Below, one piece after another: positions 9,686 through 19,014 of a DNA stretch of 64,000 nt. The position numbers and the translations under genes were made by a program. Within the stretch, counting starts at the first letter, position 1. Each line of letters starts with the position of its first letter. The DNA is from Providencia rettgeri (GTDB lineage Bacteria > Pseudomonadota > Gammaproteobacteria > Enterobacterales > Enterobacteriaceae): positions 558,001-622,000 of the forward strand of contig NZ_CP163512.1 in NCBI RefSeq assembly GCF_041075285.1. The letters are read 5' to 3'. Below the pieces are notes generated by a model. That model searched no databases and was not told where the DNA came from. It saw only the letters and a list, made by a program, of their open reading frames with translations.

Positions 9686-11613
9686 TCCCTGAAATTGGTA
9701 GCATTTTACTGTGTTTAGCGTTAGGTCTAGCCGTCTTGCTGTCTATCTATCCATTGTGGGGAGTTGCACGCAATGATGCTCGCTTAATGGCCTCATCGCG
9801 CCCTTTGGCGTGGTTACTTTTTCTCTGTGTAACCGGGGCATTTCTGGTTCTCGTTAATGCCTTTGTGGTGAATGATTTTTCTGTCACTTATGTAGCAAAT
9901 AACTCTAATACCCAGTTGCCGATTTGGTATCGTGTCGCCGCTACATGGGGAGCTCACGAAGGCTCGTTACTGCTGTGGGTGCTCTTAATGAGTGGCTGGA
10001 CATTCGCAGTGGCATTGTTTAGCTATCGCATGCCCCTAGATATCGTAGCTCGTGTACTTGCGATAATGGGCATGGTCAGTGTTGGCTTCTTGCTGTTTAT
10101 TATTTTTACGTCAAATCCATTTTCACGCACATTACCGGCGTTCCCGATTGAAGGTCGTGATTTAAACCCATTGTTACAAGACCCTGGGCTTATCTTTCAT
10201 CCCCCTCTCCTGTATATGGGGTACGTGGGCTTCTCGGTGGCGTTTGCCTTTGCTATTGCGGCTTTGCTCAGTGGGCGATTAGATAGCTCCTTTACTCGTT
10301 TTGCTCGCCCTTGGACGATGGCGGCGTGGTTCTTCTTAACCCTTGGGATCATGTTAGGCTCGGCATGGGCATATTATGAACTCGGTTGGGGAGGCTGGTG
10401 GTTCTGGGATCCGGTAGAGAACGCATCCTTTATGCCATGGCTAGTGGGAACGGCATTAATCCACTCTTTATCGGTCACAGAACAGCGTGCAACATTTAAA
10501 GCATGGTCATTGTTGTTGTCGATATTTGCCTTCTCGTTGTGCCTACTCGGGACATTTTTGGTGCGCTCGGGCGTGTTGGTTTCGGTGCACGCTTTCGCCT
10601 CTGATCCATCCCGTGGACTTTTTATCTTAGCGTTTATGGTACTGGTGATCGGCGGCTCGTTGTTGGTGTTTGCCCTAAGAGGTCATAAAGTACGTTCACG
10701 GGTGAATAATGCTCTGTGGTCACGTGAGTCCATGTTATTGGGCAATAACGTTATTTTAACCGCGGCGATGCTAGTGGTGTTGCTTGGTACATTGTTACCC
10801 TTAGTTCATAAACAAATGGGGTTAGGCACCATATCTATCGGTGAACCCTTCTTTAATACCATGTTTATTGCACTGATGGTGCCGTTTGCCCTGTTATTAG
10901 GGATTGGTCCATTGGTTCGTTGGGGACGTGACCGTCCTGCGGCAATTAAAAAAATGCTGATCTTTGCGACACTCATGACCCTGATTTTGTCATTCGCATT
11001 ACCTATGCTGATGGAAGATCGTATCGAAGCACTCACTGTTGTGGGGCTGATGATGGCGTGCTGGATCGCCATTTTAGCGTTCGCTGAAATGAAAGTGCGC
11101 ATCAGTAAAAAAATCAAACTCACCCCAAGCTATTGGGGCATGGTATTGGCGCACTTAGGCTTAGCGGTAACGATTGTTGGGATCGCCTTTAGTCAAAACT
11201 ACAGTATTGAGCGTGATGTAAAAATGAAACCGGGAGACAACATTGCGATCCACGGTTATACCTTCACATTTAATGGGGTACGCGAAGCGGACGGCCCGAA
11301 CTATCAAGGTGTGATTGGTAGTATTTCTGTTACCAATAAAGACAAAGTGGTTAGCATTCTAATGCCGGAAAAACGTTTTTATAGCGTAAGCCGTGCTGTA
11401 ATGACAGAAGCGGCGATTGATGGAGGTTTTACCCGTGATTTATACGCTGCCCTCGGTGAAGAAATTGATAAAAACACGTGGACTATGCGCTTGTATTATA
11501 AACCATTTGTTCGTTGGATCTGGTCTGGCGGTGTGCTGATGGCGATCGGTGCGTTATTTTGCCTGTTTGACCCACGTTATCGTCGCCGCAAATTGCAAGG
11601 GGAAACAGCATGA
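9682..11613 (+). CDS. ccmF: Cytochrome c haem lyase subunit CcmF
   Basis: Large membrane protein (643 residues) of the haem ligation complex, which attaches haem from CcmE to apocytochrome c. Many hydrophobic segments are present. The WWD domain reads [19 protein letters not shown] near residues 234-252, and the conserved stretch [17 protein letters not shown] lies near 168. Starts and stops overlap by 4 bp with both ccmE and ccmG, giving a tightly coupled operon. Confidence 0.96.
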   Translation: MIPEIGSILLCLALGLAVLLSIYPLWGVARNDARLMASSRPLAWLLFLCVTGAFLVLVNAFVVNDFSVTYVANNSNTQLPIWYRVAATWGAHEGSLLLWVLLMSGWTFAVALFSYRMPLDIVARVLAIMGMVSVGFLLFIIFTSNPFSRTLPAFPIEGRDLNPLLQDPGLIFHPPLLYMGYVGFSVAFAFAIAALLSGRLDSSFTRFARPWTMAAWFFLTLGIMLGSAWAYYELGWGGWWFWDPVENASFMPWLVGTALIHSLSVTEQRATFKAWSLLLSIFAFSLCLLGTFLVRSGVLVSVHAFASDPSRGLFILAFMVLVIGGSLLVFALRGHKVRSRVNNALWSRESMLLGNNVILTAAMLVVLLGTLLPLVHKQMGLGTISIGEPFFNTMFIALMVPFALLLGIGPLVRWGRDRPAAIKKMLIFATLMTLILSFALPMLMEDRIEALTVVGLMMACWIAILAFAEMKVRISKKIKLTPSYWGMVLAHLGLAVTIVGIAFSQNYSIERDVKMKPGDNIAIHGYTFTFNGVREADGPNYQGVIGSISVTNKDKVVSILMPEKRFYSVSRAVMTEAAIDGGFTRDLYAALGEEIDKNTWTMRLYYKPFVRWIWSGGVLMAIGALFCLFDPRYRRRKLQGETA

Positions 11614-12167
11614 ACCGCAAAGTCTTTTTAATCCCTTTTCTTATTTTTGCTGGGATAGCAGCGGTATTGCTGTGGCAACTGATGCGGAATGCACAGGGGG
11701 ATGATCCACGTCTATTAGAATCGGCATTAATTGGTAAGCCAGTGCCAGTTTTCCGTTTGGAATCGTTAGAAAACCCCGGAAAACATTATGAGGCTGACGT
11801 ATTAACGCAAAGCAAACCTATCTTATTGAATGTTTGGGCTACATGGTGCCCAACTTGCCGAGCAGAGCACCAGTATCTCAACAGATTATCAGCACAAGGT
11901 GTACGTGTAGTTGGCTTAAATTATAAAGATAAGCGTGATAAAGCAATAGTATGGCTGCGTGAATTGGGTAACCCTTACGCATTAAGTCTATTTGATGGGG
12001 AAGGGATGTTAGGGCTTGATCTCGGTGTTTATGGTGCGCCAGAAACATTTCTCATTGATGGTAATGGCATTATTCGTTACCGACACGCAGGCGCCATGGA
12101 TGAGCAAGTTTGGGAAAAAGAATTTAAGCCCCTTTGGGAGCGCTATAACCAGGAGGCGAACCAATGA
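11610..12167 (+). CDS. ccmG: Thiol:disulfide interchange protein CcmG (DsbE)
   Basis: Membrane-anchored periplasmic thioredoxin-like protein (185 residues) that keeps apocytochrome cysteines and CcmH reduced. A single N-terminal anchor is followed by the thioredoxin fold with active site WATWCPTCRAEH near residue 80 and the conserved GAPETFLID near 143-151, containing the cis-proline region. It overlaps both neighbours by 4 bp. Confidence 0.95.
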   Translation: MNRKVFLIPFLIFAGIAAVLLWQLMRNAQGDDPRLLESALIGKPVPVFRLESLENPGKHYEADVLTQSKPILLNVWATWCPTCRAEHQYLNRLSAQGVRVVGLNYKDKRDKAIVWLRELGNPYALSLFDGEGMLGLDLGVYGAPETFLIDGNGIIRYRHAGAMDEQVWEKEFKPLWERYNQEANQ

Positions 12168-13234
12168 GGTATTTACTGGGCTTACTTATGTTAGCACTGA
12201 GTGCAACGGTGACCTACGCGGCGACGGAAGTGTTTACCTTTGATAACGAGCAACAAGAGCAGCAATTTCGTAAGTTAACCGAAGAGTTACGTTGTCCAAA
12301 ATGCCAAAATAACAGTATTGCGGATTCTAATTCAATGATTGCGCTGGATTTACGCCAAAAAGTGTATGAGTTGATGAAAGAAGGTAAAAGCCGAGATGAA
12401 ATCGTTGATTATATGGTGGCGCGTTATGGCTACTTTGTCACTTATAACCCGCCATTAACGCCGCTAACGATAATGTTATGGGCTTTACCGTTCGTCGCTA
12501 TTTTTATTGGCGGCTGGATTATTTTTGCGCGCTCGAAAAAACGTGTACGTATCAAGCAAGTTGAAAGTGGTGAAGAAGATGCGATCCCCGAAGCTTCACG
12601 AGTCAGTTATTGGGTCTATGTGCCGGGTGTATTAATTGCACTGGGCGTCGCGGCTGGGGCTTATTATCAAGTGGGTAGCTATGAAAAGGTGGTGGATTGG
12701 AATACGGCTTATCAACAAGCGCCTGCTTTGCTAGATAGAGCCCTAAACCCATCAGAACCACCATTGAATAATGCGGAAATGGAACACCTTGCGCTAGGGT
12801 TACGAACGCGTTTACAAGAAGATCCGCAAAATGTTGAAGCATGGGTAATGTTAGGGCGTATTGGTATGGTGCTTGGCAATGCTACTATGGCAACAGATGC
12901 ATATGGTCGGGCATATCGTCTTTCACCGAAAGATGAAAATGTGGTGATTGGTTACGCAGAAGTGCTGACGCGCTCATCTGATCCGGAAGATAACCGTCAA
13001 GGTGGCGAGTTACTGAAAAAGCTGATTGCCGAAGATCGTACCAATGTGAAAGCGTTAAGTATTTTTGCTTTCAATGCTTTTGAGCAAGAACGTTATGCAG
13101 AAGCAATTTCAGCATGGCAAATGATGTTAAAACTGCTACCTGAGAATGACCAACGCCGCGTGATTATCGAGCGTAGCGTCGAGCAAGCGCTGATGATGCT
13201 CCATGAAAAGAAAGGCTTGCCTGCTGATAATTAA
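12164..13234 (+). CDS. ccmH: Cytochrome c maturation protein CcmH, fused CcmH-CcmI form
   Basis: Apocytochrome-binding component of the haem ligase (356 residues). The N-terminal part is CcmL/CcmH-like: a signal peptide, then the redox motif LRCPKCQNNSIADSNS near residues 43-58, then a membrane segment near 104-122. The C-terminal part has a second membrane segment near 148-168 and a TPR-rich CcmI-like domain, as in the E. coli fusion protein. A strong hairpin follows at 13250-13279, closing the operon. Confidence 0.95.
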   Translation: MRYLLGLLMLALSATVTYAATEVFTFDNEQQEQQFRKLTEELRCPKCQNNSIADSNSMIALDLRQKVYELMKEGKSRDEIVDYMVARYGYFVTYNPPLTPLTIMLWALPFVAIFIGGWIIFARSKKRVRIKQVESGEEDAIPEASRVSYWVYVPGVLIALGVAAGAYYQVGSYEKVVDWNTAYQQAPALLDRALNPSEPPLNNAEMEHLALGLRTRLQEDPQNVEAWVMLGRIGMVLGNATMATDAYGRAYRLSPKDENVVIGYAEVLTRSSDPEDNRQGGELLKKLIAEDRTNVKALSIFAFNAFEQERYAEAISAWQMMLKLLPENDQRRVIIERSVEQALMMLHEKKGLPADN

Positions 13235-13249
13235 GTTTCTTCATTGATC

Positions 13250-13279
13250 GTGTTATACAGGTGTTCGCCTGTATAACAC
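13250..13279 (+). terminator. Terminator hairpin after ccmH
   Basis: GTGTTATACAGG (13250-13261) pairs perfectly with CCTGTATAACAC (13268-13279) around a six-base loop TGTTCG. The downstream T content is modest, but the position right after the operon end makes termination likely. Confidence 0.65.
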
Positions 13280-13387
13280 TGATGTTTAATATTCCCCCGA
13301 CATTTTGATTGCTTCGGTTTTTTAAAGAAGGCTGATACCAGCTCTTTTAATATTGCTTCAGTTTATAACTAGATAAAAGGAAGCAAT

Positions 13388-14113
13388 ATGACCACTCATC
13401 TAACGAATATCCCTCACCCAATCATAGGGAATTTAAATCAACTCCCATTCGATAAAAAAGTTAAAACGGATCTCGTAAATCAGAGACTAAAACTAACTCA
13501 ACCTAGTGATAGCCTAAAACAGATAAAACAGATTAACCGAACAGGGTCAAAAGTGCCGATTCGACTTCCTACCTTAAAGCATGCCTATTCAGAGCCTTCA
13601 AATATTGATCAAAAAAATATTTTAAGAGCGCCGATATTAACTCGAGCATGTTCGGAGCCAAGTAATCTAAGTCGCTTTTGTCAGGTACCAGTTAAGAAAG
13701 GGGGGTTAGCGAGAAGGCAACCTAATTATCAAACAAGTCAAGTCCCAAGAAGCCTACAATATATTCAAAAAGCGAAAGATGACAAAATTGCTGCATACCA
13801 CTCATTACCCGATATCGTCAAAAATTTTCTTAAAGAAAAGCTCAGCCATAAAATATTGGTAACCGTCGAAAAAGGCCCTGATGGCAAGGAAGCAAAAAAA
13901 TTTATGGTTGTTTATGAAGAGTTTAAACAAAATATTAATAAGATAGAAAAAGAAAAATATCGACAAGCTAAATTGAACGGTTTGACGCAAGAGAACCGAT
14001 TTCAATTGACTAAAACGGTTTGGAATGAGCTGGATAAACTGAAACGAATTCAGACTCAGGAAGAGATAGATAGAATAGTGGCTAGCGCAAAATGGTGTCA
14101 CCTCAATCGATAG
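13388..14113 (+). CDS. Unrecognised basic protein with a repeated SEPSN motif
   Basis: A 241-residue protein that I do not recognise. AAGGAAG six bases before the ATG supports the start. There is no signal peptide or membrane segment. The first half is rich in lysine, proline, serine and asparagine and looks disordered. It contains two copies of a short motif, LKHAYSEPSNI near residues 58-68 and LTRACSEPSNL near 84-94. The second half (about 120-241) is strongly charged and predicted helical, with many lysine and glutamate residues. It stands alone between the ccm terminator and the copper-uptake genes and is richer in A and T than either. A secreted effector or a mobile-element remnant are possibilities, but neither is shown by the sequence. 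Confidence 0.6.
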   Translation: MTTHLTNIPHPIIGNLNQLPFDKKVKTDLVNQRLKLTQPSDSLKQIKQINRTGSKVPIRLPTLKHAYSEPSNIDQKNILRAPILTRACSEPSNLSRFCQVPVKKGGLARRQPNYQTSQVPRSLQYIQKAKDDKIAAYHSLPDIVKNFLKEKLSHKILVTVEKGPDGKEAKKFMVVYEEFKQNINKIEKEKYRQAKLNGLTQENRFQLTKTVWNELDKLKRIQTQEEIDRIVASAKWCHLNR

Positions 14114-14210
14114 TACTAATTCATTTGTAATTCAATAATATTAAAGCGAATAATTGTATGTTATTCGTTTTATTCTCAACTTATCATGTTAAGCGTACAA
14201 ATTTAATCGA

Positions 14211-14229
14211 TAGATTGATTATCATTGGA
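14211..14229 (+). promoter_or_regulatory. Possible Fur-type box upstream of the copper receptor operon
   Basis: The stretch TAGATTGATTATCATTGGA resembles the core of the Fur consensus (TGATAATCATT) with one core mismatch. It lies about 130 bp before the DUF2946-like gene. The identity of the regulator is uncertain; other metal regulators use AT-rich palindromes too. Confidence 0.35.
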
Positions 14230-14359
14230 AACGGCTTTTTAGCTTATCTTATGTGCTATTGAGCGCCACTTAACATTAATTTAGAAAATCAATAACAACA
14301 TCCTTCCAAATAAGCTACAATTCGGCGCTATAAATTCGTACCCAGATAACGGAAAAACG

Positions 14360-14800
14360 TTGCACCTGCGCTCTTCAATCAGACAACTTGCTGCCTATCT
14401 GGCGTTATTAGCCGTCGCGATGTTGTTTATTGCTCCATTAATTTCCAAGTCTATGGAGCAGATAAAACACTGCATTGAGACCAATAACGTTACAGAGAAC
14501 AGGTTAATGGCAGAACATTCGATGCATTCGCATCAAGGAATGCTGATGCCTGAAGATTGTGAACACAGCGGTGCAATAAACCATATGTTAATGACGGGGA
14601 TTGGGCAATCGCCGATGGAGGATATTGCCTGTGGTTACTGTCAACTGTTGGTTCATTTCCCGTTTATTATCCTGTTTATTGCGGCCGTTATTAGGCAGCT
14701 TGCAACGTTAACCCTTTTCCTGCCTTTTAAACCTTGTGTCACGCTTTGGTTATTTAGGCCTTGGTCATTACATCTTGCTCGAGCCCCACCAATCACCTGA
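14360..14800 (+). CDS. DUF2946-like small membrane protein linked to copper receptor
   Basis: A 146-residue protein with an N-terminal hydrophobic segment (about 10-28) and a second one near 98-115. Between them is a histidine- and methionine-rich stretch (MAEHSMHSHQGMLMPEDCEHSG), then a CGYC motif near residue 95. This layout resembles the DUF2946 family often found beside TonB-dependent copper receptors. The start is a TTG at 14360 preceded by GGAAAA; no in-frame ATG gives a complete first membrane segment. The receptor gene starts 170 bp downstream on the same strand, so co-transcription is likely. A role in copper sensing or handling is inferred from the motifs and neighbour. Confidence 0.6.
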   Translation: MHLRSSIRQLAAYLALLAVAMLFIAPLISKSMEQIKHCIETNNVTENRLMAEHSMHSHQGMLMPEDCEHSGAINHMLMTGIGQSPMEDIACGYCQLLVHFPFIILFIAAVIRQLATLTLFLPFKPCVTLWLFRPWSLHLARAPPIT

Positions 14801-14970
14801 TTTTTGTATCACTCATATTTCAACAACTTAATTCTATTTTTGCCTTATAGCGCAAAACGGATTGTACACGTCTTGAGTTTTGTTTTTTCAAGAGGTTACC
14901 CCATTGGGGATATCGTTTTGTCAGTAGGGGAGAGTAGTTGTATTTCTATTGATATAAAAACAGGTTAAAA

Positions 14971-17007
14971 ATGAACACACTGCAATTTAAATTTGCACCT
15001 GCGGCAACATTGGTCATCAGCGCGTTTTGTTCGGTATCGGTAGTGGCGAAAAATGACATTAACCAAAGCGCTATCTCAGAGAGTTCAGTGATGATTGTCA
15101 CCGCCCCTATTGATTCACCGTTAACAATTAGCACGTCACCGAAAACACCAAGACAGCCTGTTCCTGCCAGTGATGGTGCTGATTACCTCAAAACCATTCC
15201 AGGTTTTTCTCAAATTCGTAATGGCGGAACGAACGGCGACCCTGTGTTTCGAGGTATGTTTGGTTCACGTTTACGTATTTTAACCAACGATAGTGAAATG
15301 TTGGGGGCTTGCCCGTCACGGATGGATGCGCCAACATCGTATATATCCCCTGAAAACTTTGATGTCCTCAACATGATTAAAGGGCCTCAAACGGTACTTT
15401 GGGGGCCAGGCAACTCAGCGGGAACCGTTCGTTTTGAACGCGAGAAACCCCTTTTTACCGAGGCGGGATTTAAAGGTAATGCAAGCGCATTAACCGCGTC
15501 GAATCAACGTTGGGACGCCAACGGGGATGTCAGCTTAGGCAATGAGACGGGCTATATGCGTGTGATAGGTAATAAATCGCGCGCTGATGATTATAAAGAT
15601 GGTAATGGTAAAAAAGTGCCTTCGAAATGGGACAAATGGAACGCCGATATTGCATTGGGTTGGACGCCTGATGAATACACATTACTCGAACTGACCGCTG
15701 GAAAAGGGGATGGGGAAGCGCGTTATGCAGGACGCGGAATGGATGGCTCTCAATTTAAACGCGAAAGTTATGGTGTACGCTTTGAGAAAAGTAATATAGG
15801 TGATGTTCTCGATAAAGTAGAAGCTAATGCGTATTACAACTATGCCGATCATATTATGGATAACTATTCTCTGCGTTCCCCCTCTGGCGGTGGAATGGGG
15901 GGGCATATGGGGATGGGGCACGGTAGCCACGGTATGATGAATATGCCAATGAAAATGCGGGTTGACCGTGAAACTATCGGGGGACGTGTAATGGGAACAT
16001 GGTTATGGACAGACTATGAACTGCGTGCCGGCGGCGATCTGCAAACCAATAAGCATCGCAGTAAAAATACCCATGGTTGGGTGAAAGATGCGCAATTCCA
16101 AGATTACGGCCTATTTAGTGAATTAACGTGGCAAGCCACCACATATGGCAAAGTTGTCAGCGGAGTACGTTTAGATCGTGTGATTGTCGAAAATAATAAA
16201 GAAGTTGGCTCTTCAGGGCGTAACACTGTCATGCCAGCAGGCTTTGCGCGTTATGAACATTCTCTGGAAAATACCCCTGTCATGTTGTATGCCGGTGTCG
16301 GCTATACCGAACGTTTTCCTGATTATTGGGAGCTATTTTCACCGAAAATCGGGCCAGACGGCACAAGTAATGTTTTTGACCGCTTAAAAACAGAAAAAAC
16401 CACACAGTTGGATATGGGAGCAAAATATAGCGATGAAAAGACCAATGCGTGGGTTTCTGCCTATGTAGGACGTGTTGATGATTTTATCCTTTTCCGCTAT
16501 AGCGCCAGCAATCCACGGATGAGCCAAGTGAAAAATGTCAATGCCTTGATTATGGGGGGAGAGTTAGGTATCGCACAAAAACTCAGTGATGAGTGGAAAG
16601 CCGATGCCAGCCTTGCCTATGCATGGGGGGAAAATCGAACGGACGGTAAAGCGCTACCACAGATGCCTCCACTTGAAACTCGCTTCGGGTTGTCATGGGA
16701 AAAAGGGGATTGGACAACAACAGGGTTAATGCGTGTTGTCAGCCGTCAAAGCCGTGTTGCCATTAATGACGGTAATGTAGTTGGGAAAGACTTTAGCAAA
16801 AGTGCGGGCTTTACCCTTTTTTCTTTAAATACCGCGTATAAAGTGAATGAAAGTGTGAAATTAAGTGCTGGGGTTGATAACTTATTTGATAAAACCTACA
16901 GCGAACACTTAAATTTAGCTGGTAATAGCGGGTTTGGCTATTCATCCAATGTACCAGTGAATGAGCCAGGTAGAACATTTTGGGCTAAAGTGAATGTAAC
17001 TTTTTAA
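14971..17007 (+). CDS. TonB-dependent copper receptor, OprC/NosA type
   Basis: Outer-membrane gated barrel of 678 residues. A signal peptide ends near VVAK (about residue 27), followed by a TonB-box-like stretch (SSVMIVTAP) and a plug domain with the copper-receptor signatures DGADYLKTIPGFSQIRNGG and MFGSRLRILTNDSEMLGACPSRMDAPT. An extracellular loop near residues 307-328 is packed with methionine, histidine and glycine, fitting metal capture. The C-terminus ends in the aromatic residue expected of a barrel strand (KVNVTF). It is preceded by the DUF2946-like gene and followed by hairpins at 17024-17210. Copper is the likely substrate from family similarity to OprC. Confidence 0.85.
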   Translation: MNTLQFKFAPAATLVISAFCSVSVVAKNDINQSAISESSVMIVTAPIDSPLTISTSPKTPRQPVPASDGADYLKTIPGFSQIRNGGTNGDPVFRGMFGSRLRILTNDSEMLGACPSRMDAPTSYISPENFDVLNMIKGPQTVLWGPGNSAGTVRFEREKPLFTEAGFKGNASALTASNQRWDANGDVSLGNETGYMRVIGNKSRADDYKDGNGKKVPSKWDKWNADIALGWTPDEYTLLELTAGKGDGEARYAGRGMDGSQFKRESYGVRFEKSNIGDVLDKVEANAYYNYADHIMDNYSLRSPSGGGMGGHMGMGHGSHGMMNMPMKMRVDRETIGGRVMGTWLWTDYELRAGGDLQTNKHRSKNTHGWVKDAQFQDYGLFSELTWQATTYGKVVSGVRLDRVIVENNKEVGSSGRNTVMPAGFARYEHSLENTPVMLYAGVGYTERFPDYWELFSPKIGPDGTSNVFDRLKTEKTTQLDMGAKYSDEKTNAWVSAYVGRVDDFILFRYSASNPRMSQVKNVNALIMGGELGIAQKLSDEWKADASLAYAWGENRTDGKALPQMPPLETRFGLSWEKGDWTTTGLMRVVSRQSRVAINDGNVVGKDFSKSAGFTLFSLNTAYKVNESVKLSAGVDNLFDKTYSEHLNLAGNSGFGYSSNVPVNEPGRTFWAKVNVTF

Positions 17008-17023
17008 TCGGTGATAAAAAAAT

Positions 17024-17046
17024 AACCCGCTATTTATTAGCGGGTT
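17024..17046 (+). terminator. Terminator-like hairpin, first of two identical copies
   Basis: AACCCGCTA (17024-17032) and TAGCGGGTT (17038-17046) flank the loop TTTAT. The 23 bp sequence is repeated exactly at 17188-17210. It starts 17 bp after the copper receptor stop codon and probably ends that transcript. Confidence 0.65.
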
Positions 17047-17093
17047 GAGGTTGTTGACAAAGTGGGATAAAAGCGTGGTTTTTCCCACTTTGT
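17045..17093. repeat. Palindromic dispersed repeat, copy 1
   Basis: The left flank TTGAGGTTGTTGACAAAGTG is followed by an 11 bp stem (ACAAAGTGGGA at 17057-17067 with TCCCACTTTGT at 17083-17093) and the loop core AAAAGCGTGGTTTTT. The same stem-loop recurs between hcp and hcr, where the flank lies on the other side as its inverted complement. The ancestral element was therefore probably a longer palindrome. Confidence 0.65.
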
Positions 17094-17187
17094 GTTATCA
17101 GGCGAAAATCAATATATTGATTTTCCTTGTTTATTTTCAAAACCTATCCAACCTGCCGCCAAACATGTTATGTTTGTCAGCAGTCTG

Positions 17188-17210
17188 AACCCGCTATTTA
17201 TTAGCGGGTT
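17188..17210 (-). terminator. Terminator-like hairpin, second identical copy
   Basis: Exact 23 bp duplicate of 17024-17046. It sits just past the stop codon of the minus-strand AraC-family gene and may terminate it. Together the two copies bracket the palindromic repeat. Confidence 0.6.
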
Positions 17211-17222
17211 ATTAATAATACT

Positions 17223-18107
17223 TTAAATTATAACAGGGATATAATAATTGAGTTCCTGAATGTAGCTATGTGGGTCATTAATAAAGTCATGGTAGGTTGG
17301 TTTAGATTTCAGCACGTAGAGCTCAACATCCGAACCATTGCCACGTACAATATCCATCTCCGCTAAGACCTTTCCATAGGCAGTGTAAATGATATCGTTA
17401 TAATCAATTCCTTGAAGGCTACTGTCGAATTTAATTTCTAAATAATTTCCCGTAGGCACTTGTAAGCTTTTTGCCTGCGCAGGGACGATATCGACATCTT
17501 TTTCGTCTAAAGCGGTTGTATATAAGAAACGACCTTCTTCATTTACATTTGGATCAACACCATGGATAGCGTATAAGTTTCGTGTAACATATTGATTTTT
17601 ATCAAGGAACGATTTCCAATAATGGCGTCTAAGTTCTTCTGTTTTGAGGTTCCACTCGTTGATATCTTGAGTGTAACGGTGTTGTACGCCGAGTAAATTT
17701 ATCGCAGGAAGTTGCGTTAATTTAACTTGCACTTGTAATGCTTTACTGTCTCGTAAAGGAAGGCGGAACCCATCGACTTTCCAGCCTTCACGTTTACGGT
17801 CCTCTGAGGGGGTTAGGTTAAATTGTTTTTTGAAGGCTCGGCAAAATGTTTGCTGAGAATCAAAGCGATAGCGAAGAGAAATATCCATGATACTATCGTT
17901 AGTTAACCGTAAGGCGACGGCGGAACAAGATAAGCGCCTTGCACGAATATAAGAGCCTAAAGCTAATCCTGTCTGGTTTTTAAACAGGCGCTGAAAGTGC
18001 CATTTTGTATATCCTGACCTATCGGCGACGGTATCAAGAGATAGGCGAGATTCCAAGTTTTCTTCAATCCAAAGAATGATTTCTCTGATAACGCTTTCTT
18101 GTAGCAT
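17223..18107 (-). CDS. AraC-family transcriptional regulator, Rob-like with GyrI-type effector domain
   Basis: A 294-residue regulator. The N-terminal 100 or so residues form the double helix-turn-helix of the AraC/XylS family (IREIILWIEENLESRLSLDTVADRSGYTKWHFQRLFKN, then DISLRYRFDSQQTFCRAFKKQFN). The C-terminal part from about residue 118 matches the GyrI-like small-molecule domain layout seen in Rob. Size and domain order fit the Rob group rather than the short MarA/SoxS/AarP group. It is convergent with the copper receptor; its 5' side faces 900 bp of AT-rich DNA. Its targets cannot be read from the sequence; multidrug or stress control is the family expectation. Confidence 0.8.
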   Translation of the reverse strand: MLQESVIREIILWIEENLESRLSLDTVADRSGYTKWHFQRLFKNQTGLALGSYIRARRLSCSAVALRLTNDSIMDISLRYRFDSQQTFCRAFKKQFNLTPSEDRKREGWKVDGFRLPLRDSKALQVQVKLTQLPAINLLGVQHRYTQDINEWNLKTEELRRHYWKSFLDKNQYVTRNLYAIHGVDPNVNEEGRFLYTTALDEKDVDIVPAQAKSLQVPTGNYLEIKFDSSLQGIDYNDIIYTAYGKVLAEMDIVRGNGSDVELYVLKSKPTYHDFINDPHSYIQELNYYIPVII

Positions 18108-18618
18108 GATTATCCTTTCATTTCTCTTTTACTTAAGACCAACAGAATGCAGAACTATTAATAGTGGTGGTTGATATTAAGTGGGTATTCATGGGTGCTC
18201 TGAATAGGATAACATGTTTACTGGCAATTTAATTAAAAAGATGTGAAGTTAAGTAAGTTTTGTTACCGTTTTTCTTAGCACAAAATCAATGTGATACGCT
18301 TTTTTTGTGTGTGCGTGACTTTCATTCAATATAATAATATTAAAATTTAATTCATTATTTCCAACCTAAATTAGATATTAAAGAAAAATAAAACAACTTC
18401 ACTTTAAGAATGTCATTAATTGATGGTTTTTTAATGATTATTTGCAAAAGCATTATTAAAAATAAAATCACATCATCTATTTGTTGAAAAAAGGCTTATT
18501 TTAAAAGTTATTTGGATGGTTTTTTATATATTTTACTTTTTTTTATTGAAAAAATAACTTTTGCTGGATGAACTTGTCTTTTTGATTAATTTTGCTAGTG
18601 GAAACTTATTGATACGAT

Positions 18619-18634
18619 TGACAACAAATTGTCA
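18619..18634. repeat. Operator-like inverted repeat TGACA-N6-TGTCA
   Basis: Perfect 5 bp arms separated by ACAAAT. It is about 380 bp upstream of the XRE regulator gene and has the shape of a dimeric helix-turn-helix operator. No regulator can be named. Confidence 0.35.
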
Positions 18635-18825
18635 CGTTAATCTTAATGAAATAACAATAAATAGCATATAATGATTTTATAATATGAAAAAAATAAGCTA
18701 AAATTTTACTTTGATTTAAAAATCTATTGTACAATTATAATGTTATTACGAGATTAATCCGAAAAAGATTGTTTTAGTTGTTATTTGTTGAATAAAAATG
18801 TGACTTGCATCAATAATTAAATGTA

Positions 18826-18860
18826 ACATTGAAAGTAAATAAGTTATTTTATTTCAATGT
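18826..18860. repeat. 35 bp near-perfect palindrome in AT-rich region
   Basis: ACATTGAAA (18826-18834) pairs with TTTCAATGT (18852-18860), and inside it AAATAA pairs with TTATTT around one central base; only a two-base internal bulge on each side interrupts it. It could be a cruciform, an operator for the neighbouring XRE regulator or an attenuator. Confidence 0.5.
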
Positions 18861-19014
18861 GTTATTTCTGTTTTGGCTTTTTTTGATGAGTGAGATAGTC
18901 TTATTATGACGTGTTTAACTTAAATTTTATTATCATAAATCAATTTATAGAGTTAAATCTGATGATAATTTACGCATCCATTATTTATTTTGTTTTAAAA
19001 AATTAGGGGGAATT

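Larger units (their letters stand above)
18108..19014. other. Long AT-rich intergenic region
   Basis: These 907 bp contain no supported gene in any frame. The base composition is extremely AT-rich, with long A and T runs, the kind of DNA bound by H-NS-type silencers. Two clear palindromes occur: TGACA-N6-TGTCA at 18619-18634 and a 35 bp palindrome at 18826-18860. The XRE gene follows directly, with GGGGGA as ribosome site. Confidence 0.6.
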
